64,000 nt of DNA, taken from NCBI RefSeq assembly GCF_004152865.1, contig NZ_SEOO01000012.1, forward strand, positions 44,766 to 108,765, given 5' to 3'. The notes beneath the pieces were generated by a model. That model did not search any database. It was not told the origin of the DNA and worked only from the letters and a program-made list of their open reading frames with translations. The DNA comes from Sphingobium cupriresistens. GTDB taxonomy: Bacteria; Pseudomonadota; Alphaproteobacteria; Sphingomonadales; Sphingomonadaceae. The translations under genes were made by a program, and so were the position numbers. This document shows positions 53,293 to 60,969 of this stretch, in pieces (position 1 is the stretch's first letter; each line of letters opens with the position of its first letter).

Positions 53293-54582
53293 ATGTCGGT
53301 TGAAGGATTGAGTCAAGTTTTTGCGGATCCTCGTCCGCAAACCCCACCAGCTGCTGTGTTGGATATCTTCTTCGTCCATGGGCTGGGCGGAGACTCCATA
53401 GAAACCTGGCAGAAGGATAATGATAGTTTCTGGCCGCGTTGGCTTGCGGAGCAATTCCCCAATTGCCGAGTCTATGTGGTTAGCTATGATTCCAATAAGC
53501 TTGCGGGATTTTTATCTGGTGAAGGGGCATCAATACAGGATTTGGCTCTAGCCATGCTTGATCAAATCGCGAGCCGCGAGGAAAGCGCACCACATGCATT
53601 TTTGGTCGCTCACAGCCTCGGAGGCCTCATCATAAAACAAGTACTGCGGCGCTGCGCTGACAGTGCCAATACCGATTACAACGCCATCGGCCGATCGGTT
53701 GCAGGGGTTGCCTTTCTCGGCACACCTCATCAGGGCTCCCAGTTTTCAACGTCGCTTGACGTCCTCCTGAAGCAGTTCAAGAGCAAGCAATCAAAACAGC
53801 TAGCGTACAGCGATGATGCTCTGATTGATCTCAACGATCACTTTCGCACTTGGGTCTCCCGACAGAATGCTATGGTCCGGTCATTCTATGAAACGGAGAA
53901 AACGTACGGTTTTCAGATAGTCGATAAGGTTTCGGCTAATCCAGGTATCGTTGGAAGCGACCCGATCGCGGTGCAAAGCAATCACATTGATATTTGCAAG
54001 CCTGCCAGCAAAGGTGCGCCAGTCTACGCATCCATGTGCGCAATGATCCGCGGGATCCTTAAGACGGTTGCACCTGAGCCAAGTCCGTCCGGCTCTATGG
54101 GAAGCGGCTCGATCTGCGAAGCCACCGCCCCCAAGGCTGGTGGCGTCGCGGCGGAGCCGGCAAGCTCAGTCGCGCCCGAGGTATTGGCCGACTACGAGTA
54201 TTACACGACCTTGGCGGACCATGACCGTCGCGACCTTAGTCAAAAGCTGACAGATGCCGGGCGCGCTTATGCCGTTAGCGCTGCAAAGCGGAAGAAGGAG
54301 CGATTTAACATGGCGCTTCAGCGCCATATAGCACAGCCTTCGGCTGTGACCCGCTATACACAACTGCTGGCCGACGTTGAGAGCCGTTTCAGTCGGCATG
54401 TTGCGCGCGTAATCGCAGAAGATGGCAGCGCTGAACAAGTCGATCAAGCGGTGCAGGATCAGGTAATCGCTCCGTGCGCCGCCAACCATTCCTCAAGTGA
54501 GAACGAGATAACGGCAGGTCTCGTCGATGGGGCGCTGTATTACCTCGCGGGCAATTGCCATCTGGCGTGGGACAATGGCTGA
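53293..54582 (+). CDS. ABC-3C effector candidate: alpha/beta-hydrolase with C-terminal ABC-3C domain
   Basis: A 429-residue protein. Residues 20-230 are a lipase/esterase-like alpha/beta-hydrolase: IFFVHGLGGDSIETW (oxyanion loop), LVAHSLGGLIIKQVL (nucleophile elbow G/A-H-S-L-G-G), FLGTPHQGS and a likely catalytic histidine in NHIDICKP. The remaining part, after a low-complexity linker, is helical (SRFSRHVARVIAEDGSAEQV) and ends LVDGALYYLAGNCHLAWDNG, a pattern I associate with effector C-terminal domains of ABC three-component systems. It overlaps the next gene by 8 bp. The enzyme could attack membrane lipids or another ester during infection. ATG 53293 is chosen over GTG 53269. Confidence 0.75.
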   Translation: MSVEGLSQVFADPRPQTPPAAVLDIFFVHGLGGDSIETWQKDNDSFWPRWLAEQFPNCRVYVVSYDSNKLAGFLSGEGASIQDLALAMLDQIASREESAPHAFLVAHSLGGLIIKQVLRRCADSANTDYNAIGRSVAGVAFLGTPHQGSQFSTSLDVLLKQFKSKQSKQLAYSDDALIDLNDHFRTWVSRQNAMVRSFYETEKTYGFQIVDKVSANPGIVGSDPIAVQSNHIDICKPASKGAPVYASMCAMIRGILKTVAPEPSPSGSMGSGSICEATAPKAGGVAAEPASSVAPEVLADYEYYTTLADHDRRDLSQKLTDAGRAYAVSAAKRKKERFNMALQRHIAQPSAVTRYTQLLADVESRFSRHVARVIAEDGSAEQVDQAVQDQVIAPCAANHSSSENEITAGLVDGALYYLAGNCHLAWDNG

Positions 54583-55090
54583 TCTGCGTGTCTGGTACGC
54601 GTCTCGCGACCCTTATCACTGCATTTTTCGCATGGTTCGCCTAATGACGGCGAAGGACGAACCTATGCCGTTGGAGCAGCTTAGAATCCTCGACATGTTC
54701 CTCATGTTCCCGCCCTTGCTGCACCGCCTGTCTGTCCCGGCGAATATCAAGGAACGCTTTCGTGCTCTGGGCATTCCAACGCCCGCTAACTCCTTTGTTC
54801 GCCTCCCTGGGACCGCTTCAGTCTGGCAGGAGCTGCAACTCTACCAGACAACGGCGCTCAAGCGCCTGACCGGTCTAGGCATGTTGAAGCGAGACGCCCT
54901 CCGCGATCGATACGCTAGCCTCGAAAGCACTATGGTGCCGGCAGAAATCATGCGGCAAGCACTTGAGCAGAATACTACAGATAAGGCGTTGGTTGCCTTT
55001 CTGGTTGAAGATGTGGCCTCTTTGCCGCTGACCGGTCGCGATAACCTTACCAAACGGGCAGGGCTTCCATCACGAGGGCCAATAGCATGA
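54575..55090 (+). CDS. ABC-3C middle component
   Basis: A 171-residue all-helical protein between effector and ATPase genes: RVWYASRDPYHCIFRMVRLM at the N-terminus, then LEQLRILDMFLMFPPLLHRL and, later, LYQTTALKRLTGLGML. Size, the RILDxxLxFP pattern and position match the middle component of ABC three-component systems, a small winged-helix-like protein thought to couple ATPase to effector. ATG 54575 overlaps the effector stop by 8 bp, and its own stop overlaps the ATPase start (ATGA). The exact middle-component subfamily cannot be fixed by eye. Confidence 0.7.
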   Translation: MADLRVWYASRDPYHCIFRMVRLMTAKDEPMPLEQLRILDMFLMFPPLLHRLSVPANIKERFRALGIPTPANSFVRLPGTASVWQELQLYQTTALKRLTGLGMLKRDALRDRYASLESTMVPAEIMRQALEQNTTDKALVAFLVEDVASLPLTGRDNLTKRAGLPSRGPIA

Positions 55091-56982
55091 GCGCTTTTTT
55101 CCGGATCGAGCGTATGCTCGTCACGCGAGGCTCCCATGTCCTCTACGACGAGGTATTCCACGCGGGAGTGAACATCATCCACGGCTCGAATGGGTCCGGG
55201 AAGTCAACGATCGCCGACTTCATATTTTTCGGGCTCGGCGGAGACTTGAAGGACTGGAAAGCTTCTGCCTCACGTGCTGAGCAGGTTTACATTCAGCTCA
55301 TCACAAAGTCTGGCACCCTTAGCCTTAGGCGCGACGTGGCGACCGAAGGCGGCCGGCCCATGTCTATTTACTTCGGCACGCTGGACGAGGCTCTCTCGTC
55401 TCCCAAAGAAAGCTGGCAGACACTGCCGTATCGTCGGCCAGATCACGGCTACAGCTTTAGCCAGGTCTTATTCAATGCGATCGGCCTGCCCGAGTCGATC
55501 AGTGACGGCGGCAGCAACATCACCATGCACCAGTTGCTTCGGCTGCTGTATGTGGATCAACTCACGCCAGTGCAGAGAATCTTCCGCGTCGAGAATTTCG
55601 ATACTTGGCAAACAAGGCAAGCGGTAGGTGACCTGCTGTCTGGCGTTGGAGGGTACGACCTTTACGAAAAACAAATCGCGCTGCGCGAGACCGAGAAACT
55701 GTACGGCGCTGCCGTGACGGAATACCGTAGCCTGGTAGTGGTGGCGTCTGGCTATGGTGAGAATATCCTCTCCGAGCATATTAGCGCGACCATCGAGAAG
55801 GTCAGCAACGAACGGACCGGTCTGCTCTCGTCGATCGATGAGCTGGTTTCAGCTTCTGAACAAGCCACTGAACATGCAGATCTAAAAAAGATGCGATCTG
55901 ATGCGATCAAGGAATATAATCTCGCTAGACGTTCGGTTGCTCAACTGATCGATGAAATCGAAGTTCTTGAATACGAGATTTCCGACGCAGAAGATTTCAT
56001 AAAACATCTAGGTCAATCGTTGTCTGATTTCGAAGATGCATCAACCACATTCTTCGCGCTTGGTCATCTCGCTTTTGAGTATTGCCCGTCATGCTTCGCG
56101 CCGGTGGCACCCAAAGATGAGGCGCATTGCCAACTGTGCGACACAAAGCGTGTCGATGGCGCTGACGACAGCCGTACGCTTGCTGTTCGCCTAGATCTCC
56201 AGATGCAACTGAAGGAATCTGAATCGCTCCAGGTCGATCGACTTCAGGAACTTTCCCAGAAGAAGAGCACGCTGCGCGTTGCTCGTCAGGTGCTCAAGCG
56301 CGCATCGTCGACAATCGAACTTGGCCAATCCGGCATGGTCACAGGCCGCGAAAGTGCGATCGCTGAGCTGAGCCGCAAAGTTGGTTTCATCGACAGCCAA
56401 CTCGAAGGCCTTCAAAAGCGCCTTGAGTTGGCAAAGAAAATTCAGGCGGCGTCCGATGCGAAAGAGGATCTCAACACCCGCGTCACGCGACTAAAGGCAG
56501 AAATCGAGGCGATTTTGCGTGCGCAAGGCAAGCGAAAGCTCGAGGCGTACACGCTTATCTCGAATGAGACGAAGGCGTTCCTCGATAAAGACCTTCAGGA
56601 GCACAGCGATTTTGGTGAGGTCGACAACGTCTCCTTTGAATTCTCGGGAGACTGGATTGCGATCAATGGTGAGAAGAACCGCGCCGGCAGTGCGAGCGGC
56701 ATGGTAATCTTAAAAAATAGCTTTGCTGCTGGCCTGCTGAGTGCCTCTCTACTCGACAAGCGTTTCAATCTGCCGCGCTGGATGCTCTTCGATAATGTCG
56801 AAGACAAGGGAATGGTCGAAGAACGGTCTTGGAATTTTCAACGCTTGCTTGTGGATTTATCGAAGCGCTCGAAGACGCCACATCAGATCATTTACACCAC
56901 GTCTAAGATTGCCCCCGAGCTTGATCAACAAGATCTCGTGGTCGGACGCCAGTACCAGCGTGCCGCGCGCTCACTGAACTGA
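55087..56982 (+). CDS. ABC-3C SMC/Rad50-like ATPase with zinc-hook-like motif
   Basis: A 631-residue ABC ATPase of the SMC/Rad50 type. Walker A GSNGSGKST is at residues 33-41. Long coiled coils (about 195-325 and 360-480) flank a four-cysteine zinc element, YCPSC at 332-336 and HCQLC at 347-351. The signature region is GSASGMVILKNS near 534-545, and Walker B is MLFDNVEDKG at 566-575, where DN replaces the usual DE. The final genes of ABC three-component defence systems encode such ATPases. The whole operon is plus strand, against the surrounding backbone, and its base composition is lower in GC. Confidence 0.82.
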   Translation: MSAFFRIERMLVTRGSHVLYDEVFHAGVNIIHGSNGSGKSTIADFIFFGLGGDLKDWKASASRAEQVYIQLITKSGTLSLRRDVATEGGRPMSIYFGTLDEALSSPKESWQTLPYRRPDHGYSFSQVLFNAIGLPESISDGGSNITMHQLLRLLYVDQLTPVQRIFRVENFDTWQTRQAVGDLLSGVGGYDLYEKQIALRETEKLYGAAVTEYRSLVVVASGYGENILSEHISATIEKVSNERTGLLSSIDELVSASEQATEHADLKKMRSDAIKEYNLARRSVAQLIDEIEVLEYEISDAEDFIKHLGQSLSDFEDASTTFFALGHLAFEYCPSCFAPVAPKDEAHCQLCDTKRVDGADDSRTLAVRLDLQMQLKESESLQVDRLQELSQKKSTLRVARQVLKRASSTIELGQSGMVTGRESAIAELSRKVGFIDSQLEGLQKRLELAKKIQAASDAKEDLNTRVTRLKAEIEAILRAQGKRKLEAYTLISNETKAFLDKDLQEHSDFGEVDNVSFEFSGDWIAINGEKNRAGSASGMVILKNSFAAGLLSASLLDKRFNLPRWMLFDNVEDKGMVEERSWNFQRLLVDLSKRSKTPHQIIYTTSKIAPELDQQDLVVGRQYQRAARSLN

Positions 56983-57112
56983 AGGTATCAGTGAGGTTTG
57001 AGAACCTTGCAGTCGATCCTGCCGCAGGTCTGGCCTGCTACTCTGACCGAAGCCCACGGACGGCATCACCTCTCACTGGAATAAAGCAGGGTAAGCTGTT
57101 AGACGTCGTCCA

Positions 57113-57228
57113 ACGAGGTCTTCCTTCGCATACGGGCGGTGCAACTGCGGCCTAAGAGCGAATGTCTGGACATATCGAGCGCGCAGCTCTTTACGGGGCG
57201 ACTGGCGTGATTGGAAGGGAGACCTCGT
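57113..57228 (+). ncRNA. Candidate retron ncRNA (msr-msd) bounded by a1/a2 repeats
   Basis: ACGAGGTCTTCCTTC (57113-57127) pairs with GAAGGGAGACCTCGT (57214-57228) over 15 positions, 14 Watson-Crick and one G-U, enclosing 86 nt. Inside is a stem-loop from AAGAGC (about 57154) to GCTCTT (about 57191) with an inner ATGTC/GACAT stem. This is the form of a retron transcript, with a1/a2 ends and msd hairpin, directly upstream of a retron-type RT. G57128, the first base after the a1 arm, is a candidate branching guanosine. The 3' arm covers the ribosome site and GTG start of the RT gene, so translational control is an alternative role. Confidence 0.5.
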
Positions 57229-58807
57229 GCCATCGGCTGCGCGCATATTCGGCAAGCACTTCCCTCTCACAATCCCCCCAGAACTTGGCGATGAAGCCAG
57301 CCTTCTTGCGCATCTCGGTCTCAGCCCGAAGGAGCTGAAAAAAATCTGGTGGTATCGAGAACGGATGTACGCGCAATTTTCGATCGCCAAGGGCGGCGGC
57401 AAGGTCCGGCACATCACCGCCCCCGACAAGCGGCTGAAGATTCTGCAGAGCAAGCTCGCGCCACTGCTCGATCAACTCTACCGGGTCCGCAATCCAGTCC
57501 ACGGCTTCGTGCCAGCACGTTCGGTAAAGACCAACGCCGCGGCCCACGGTCGGCGACGGTTTGTCGTCAATCTCGATCTGAAGGACTTTTTCCCGACGAT
57601 TACCGAGAACCGCATCACGGGATTGCTCCGGTCACTCGGCGTCAATGATCGGGTTGCCGAGATCATCGCCCGGCTTTGCTGCTTCAACAGCCATCTCCCG
57701 CAGGGCGCGCCTTCAAGCCCTGTCCTTTCCAATATGATCTGCTTCCGGCTCGATTCCGAGCTGCTTCGCGCCGCCAAGGCCGCGCGTTCGATTTACACCC
57801 GCTATGCCGACGACATCACCTTCTCAAGCTATCAGCCACCGTCACCGCTGTTCGAGGGTGCCTTGCCCGCAGTCGGCCGTTTCTCGCCGGACACGCTCGC
57901 GCCTTCGCTGCGCGAGACCTTCAAGAGTAACGGCTTCGCGGTGAATCCCGACAAAGCCCATTATGCCGATCGCAATTCAAGGCGGGTCGTCACTGGCGTT
58001 AAGATCAACGCTGGCCTGAATGTCGATCGGCGCTATGTCCGACAGATCCGCGCCCTGCTGCACTCCGTCGAGAAGCTTGGGCTGGAAGACGCGCAGCAGA
58101 GATATGCCGACGCAGGCGGCAAAGGTGTCATCGCCGAGCATCTGCGCGGCAAAATCTCCTACATCACCCACCTGAAGGGTCTGACCGATCCCGTCGTGCG
58201 GTCGCTGGCTACTCGGTTCAACAAGAACTTTGGGGCACGGCCGATCAAACTCGCGCCGACGATCGAGGAGCGGCGGGATCGTGCGGTATGGCTCGTCGAG
58301 CATTCGGCCAAGGGTGGTCAGCAGGGCACGGCCTTCTTCCTGAAGGATATCGGACTGGTAACGGCCTCGCATTGTGTCGAGGGTGTGAGCGACTTCACCG
58401 TCTATCACCCGTCCAAGCCATCGAACCGCTTCGATGTGACGGTCGCGAAGCGGTGTCCCCATCGCGATCTCGCCTTGCTCGGTCATGCGATTCCTGCGAC
58501 CGACTACTTCGAGCTTGAGGCCGCCGCTCAACCGGTGGCCGTCGGCGTCGCCGTGACGGCGTTCGGCTATCCCGGTTTCGGCCCCGGTGACAAAATGAAC
58601 GTGCGCGGCGGTTCGGTTACCTCGCTCCCAATCAAAAGCGGCGTTCAAATGGTCGAGGTGAGCCAGGAACTAGCACAGGGTATGTCCGGAGGCCCGATAG
58701 TTGATGCGCATAACGAGATCGTCGGCATCGTCCACAAGGGTGGTCCCGAAGAAGCCCGCCAGCTCGCGATCGCGATCGACGTTTTCCAGACATGGGTCGC
58801 GGAATGA
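57227..58807 (+). CDS. Retron-type reverse transcriptase fused to a trypsin-like protease
   Basis: A 526-residue two-domain protein. RT domain (about 35-330): the retron region X motif NAAAH at 103-107, FVVNLDLKDFFPTI with the first catalytic Asp near 117, LPQGAPSSPVLSN at 157-169, YADD at 193-196, and the retron region Y motif VTG at 255-257. C-terminal serine protease (about 355-526): TASHCVE with His382, HRDLALL with Asp414 and GMSGGP with Ser487 form a full triad. Retron RTs make a branched msDNA that guards an effector; here the protease is the likely effector. GTG 57227 follows AAGGGAG by 6 bases. Confidence 0.88.
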   Translation: MPSAARIFGKHFPLTIPPELGDEASLLAHLGLSPKELKKIWWYRERMYAQFSIAKGGGKVRHITAPDKRLKILQSKLAPLLDQLYRVRNPVHGFVPARSVKTNAAAHGRRRFVVNLDLKDFFPTITENRITGLLRSLGVNDRVAEIIARLCCFNSHLPQGAPSSPVLSNMICFRLDSELLRAAKAARSIYTRYADDITFSSYQPPSPLFEGALPAVGRFSPDTLAPSLRETFKSNGFAVNPDKAHYADRNSRRVVTGVKINAGLNVDRRYVRQIRALLHSVEKLGLEDAQQRYADAGGKGVIAEHLRGKISYITHLKGLTDPVVRSLATRFNKNFGARPIKLAPTIEERRDRAVWLVEHSAKGGQQGTAFFLKDIGLVTASHCVEGVSDFTVYHPSKPSNRFDVTVAKRCPHRDLALLGHAIPATDYFELEAAAQPVAVGVAVTAFGYPGFGPGDKMNVRGGSVTSLPIKSGVQMVEVSQELAQGMSGGPIVDAHNEIVGIVHKGGPEEARQLAIAIDVFQTWVAE

Positions 58808-58968
58808 TGCTGGCATCCCGTCCACTCCGCGTCTGTGGTTTCCGGCATGAGAAGCGTGTCGGGCACCCAGGAGTCGGTGGAGTATGACGAGATCTGCCTC
58901 GTCAAAGGCCTGCTTTAGAATGTCGTAGCCGTGAAGCCGACGTTCCGGATCGCCCAAACAACTTGCCG

Positions 58969-59784
58969 CTAGCAAATTCCCACGCGTGCACTTTCTTGGT
59001 GGCATGCAGGAACAATGACGAACCCATGGCGTCCGGCTGCATATTCTCCGACCCGCACCAGAAATCGTCGCGTTTCTTGGCTATTCCGATCCCCTCCGAC
59101 GGTGGCCAGCGCCTCTACCATACCAGGATGATCGGATGATCGGACAGCGGAAATCACCACCCAGTCCTTTGCGTGGCGGCGGGCGAACTGCTGGCGGTCA
59201 CGGGTGAAAGATTCTGCCGCTGATAAGTCGCGGCCATGGACGGCTTCCCAAGCATCAGGATACCAATCCCGCAACGCCCTGTCCGCCATTGCCTGTTCGC
59301 GGTAGGTGAACAGGTCCGGGTAACCTGCGGCGACGAGCGCCCATTCGGCGTCTTCTTCATACCAGCCGCCAGATAGTCGCAACGCGGGATCCATCCCTGC
59401 ATTGCGCGCCCGGTCGAGCTTAAAGCCGCCATGACCGGCAGTGGAATGAAATACGATCCCCTCAGCGTAGATGGTCGCCGATTGAGATATGCCCCAAGGT
59501 GTGGAAACGCGCAGGATTGTATCGACGCGGCCGAGGGCGTTGCGCTGGCGGACATGCAGCGCGATGTCGGCAATGTAGGCACGGAAGGAGACTTCATCAG
59601 CCACAGCACTTTCGGCGACATAGACATCCGAACGGGTCCATTCGCAAATCGGCCGGTTGAGCTTCCAGCCGGACACGATCGAGAAGCCTTCCTTGAGCGG
59701 AACGGCGATGTATGCCAGCCCATCGACGCGCGCTGCCATCAATCCGTCGCTGGTCCTGCCATGTTCGACGATGATGCCGCTCAT
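58969..59784 (-). CDS. DUF7007-type mobile-element protein
   Basis: A 271-residue protein of plasmid/ICE backbones. The core IYAEGIVFHSTAGHGGFKLD and the following LRLSGGWYEEDAEWALVAAG are the recognisable DUF7007 blocks; the N-terminal part (VPLKEGFSIVSGWKLNRP) and C-terminal part are less conserved. No enzyme motif can be named. It overlaps the next upstream gene by 4 bp (ATGA), so the two are translated together. It marks the return to the minus-strand backbone after the defence cassette. Confidence 0.75.
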   Translation of the reverse strand: MSGIIVEHGRTSDGLMAARVDGLAYIAVPLKEGFSIVSGWKLNRPICEWTRSDVYVAESAVADEVSFRAYIADIALHVRQRNALGRVDTILRVSTPWGISQSATIYAEGIVFHSTAGHGGFKLDRARNAGMDPALRLSGGWYEEDAEWALVAAGYPDLFTYREQAMADRALRDWYPDAWEAVHGRDLSAAESFTRDRQQFARRHAKDWVVISAVRSSDHPGMVEALATVGGDRNSQETRRFLVRVGEYAAGRHGFVIVPACHQESARVGIC

Positions 59785-60257
59785 GCCGCCCTCCTGAGTT
59801 CAGTGGGCAGAACGGCCAGATCAGCGTCGGTCACAATCTCGGTGCGCATCCCGGAATAGGGATTGTCGCGCATCCATGCTTCTGCCGATGCCATGTCGGC
59901 TGCGAGGTGGCGCAATTCGTCCTTATCCCGAAACGTGGTCAAGACGCGCACTTGCCCAAGTTTCGGCATTTCGATGATCTCGAAATTGAGCGGGCTTTCG
60001 ACGCTGTAGGCGCGGCGCACGGTCATGACGATAACGCCCTGACTGCCGTATGTTGCCAGATGGAGCATGAAATGCGCCGGCGAACGGTAGTTGTCGGCAA
60101 CCTGGCCGGGGTAGCGTTCAACGAGCCTGCCGGTGCCATTGTCGTTGTTCCAAGCGGCAAGCTTTCGGCGAAAACGCTCCGGCGGGCGCGGCTCGCCGTT
60201 CGAATAGCGGATCAGGCTGCCCAAGGGGGCGGTGTCGTAGATGTATTGCGCAGACAT
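59781..60257 (-). CDS. Hypothetical backbone protein (158 aa)
   Basis: A 158-residue soluble protein that I cannot place in a named family. It begins MSAQYIYDTAPLGSLIRYSN after the strong ribosome site AGGAGACCT and contains RPPERFRRKLAAWNNDNGTG and FMLHLATYGSQGVIVMTVRR. No signal peptide or membrane segment is visible. Its coding character is supported by the ribosome site, the 4-bp overlap with the DUF7007 gene and the shared operon layout with the ParB gene region. Confidence 0.7.
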   Translation of the reverse strand: MSAQYIYDTAPLGSLIRYSNGEPRPPERFRRKLAAWNNDNGTGRLVERYPGQVADNYRSPAHFMLHLATYGSQGVIVMTVRRAYSVESPLNFEIIEMPKLGQVRVLTTFRDKDELRHLAADMASAEAWMRDNPYSGMRTEIVTDADLAVLPTELRRAA

Positions 60258-60280
60258 TTTCAGGTCTCCTTGAAACGCGA

Positions 60281-60304
60281 AAGCCCGGCTAAACGGCCGG
60301 GCTT
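60281..60304. terminator. GC hairpin between backbone genes
   Basis: AAGCCCGGC and GCCGGGCTT arms (60281-60289 and 60296-60304) form a strong stem between two minus-strand genes. There is no T-run on the minus strand, so it may attenuate or stabilise rather than end the message. A similar hairpin lies at 60902-60923. Confidence 0.45.
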
Positions 60305-60328
60305 CGTGGGGTGATTGGATAGGAAATT

Positions 60329-60835
60329 TCAGGTGGAGGGCGGTGGCTCGCCCAAACGCCCGAGTACCTCTTCGATGTAGGACGCGGTGGACATCGAATG
60401 GACGTCGTCAGCCGTTATGACGGTCGCCATCCCGCCAAAGCCGTCGGGCCGCATCTTCGTGCAGGTCCACGCTGCGATGATCTGCACATGGTCAAGGTCA
60501 GGCGATCGCCGGACAATGTCCTGGAAGATCAGGTCATAGCCGATCATCGAGAAATCGAGCTCGAACTCGTCTTCGCCAAGATCACCCTTGGCGATTTCCG
60601 CGCGCACCACGTCAGCGATGCGACTGACCATGCCATTATCCTGACCGAGCAATTCGACCAGCTCAGCGGTCGCGATCCAAGCCGTATCGGCGACATTATC
60701 GCTAGCAAAAAAGTAGACCGCTTGGTCATTGCCTTCATGGTCGAACAGTTCGCACAGCAAACGGCGTTCGAGCGGGGTCATCGCCGCGACTGGTATGTCG
60801 GGTTGTACGACCGTTGGTGAATGATAGTCAGCCAT
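60329..60835 (-). CDS. Hypothetical acidic backbone protein (168 aa)
   Basis: A 168-residue acidic protein. It starts MADYHSPTVVQPDIPVAAMT and has TPLERRLLCELFDHEGNDQA, then VYFFASDNVADTAWI, DDVHSMSTASYIEEVLGRLG near the C-terminus. I do not recognise a functional family, though similar proteins accompany DUF7007 and ParB genes on sphingomonad plasmids. ATG 60835 follows GGGGAGGAC. A 16-codon frame with its own strong ribosome site overlaps the start (see 60828-60878). Confidence 0.7.
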   Translation of the reverse strand: MADYHSPTVVQPDIPVAAMTPLERRLLCELFDHEGNDQAVYFFASDNVADTAWIATAELVELLGQDNGMVSRIADVVRAEIAKGDLGEDEFELDFSMIGYDLIFQDIVRRSPDLDHVQIIAAWTCTKMRPDGFGGMATVITADDVHSMSTASYIEEVLGRLGEPPPST

Positions 60836-60878
60836 GGCGTCCTCCCCAGCAAGGCACGGGAGCACTGATTTTTGGCAT
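60828..60878 (-). CDS. Possible 16-residue leader peptide
   Basis: ATG 60878 is preceded by AGGAGACCT, the ribosome-site sequence used by neighbouring backbone genes, and opens MPKISAPVPCWGGRHG followed by TGA. The stop lies just inside the next gene (start 60835), an arrangement fit for translational coupling. It is too short to verify by composition, and no function is proposed. Confidence 0.35.
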   Translation of the reverse strand: MPKISAPVPCWGGRHG

Positions 60879-60901
60879 GTGAGGTCTCCTCAAAAAGAGG
60901 C

Positions 60902-60923
60902 GGCCCGGCGTGGTGGCCGGGCC
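60902..60923. terminator. GC hairpin after the ParB gene
   Basis: GGCCCGGC (60902-60909) pairs perfectly with GCCGGGCC (60916-60923) over a 6-nt loop, 47 bp after the ParB stop. On the minus strand it is followed by the CTCTTTTTG stretch at 60899-60891, so it could end or attenuate the ParB transcript. Confidence 0.6.
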
Positions 60924-60969
60924 TGAGTGACGGAAAAACAGTCGGGATGTTGAACTCGCGCGGTTCAGA

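Noticed and set aside
56971..57075. Alternative retron a1/a2 using GTGAGGT near 56990 and ACCTCTCAC near 57068
   Set aside because: The pairing needs a two-base bulge and is only 7 to 9 bp; the 15-bp pairing at 57113/57214 adjoining the RT is far stronger.
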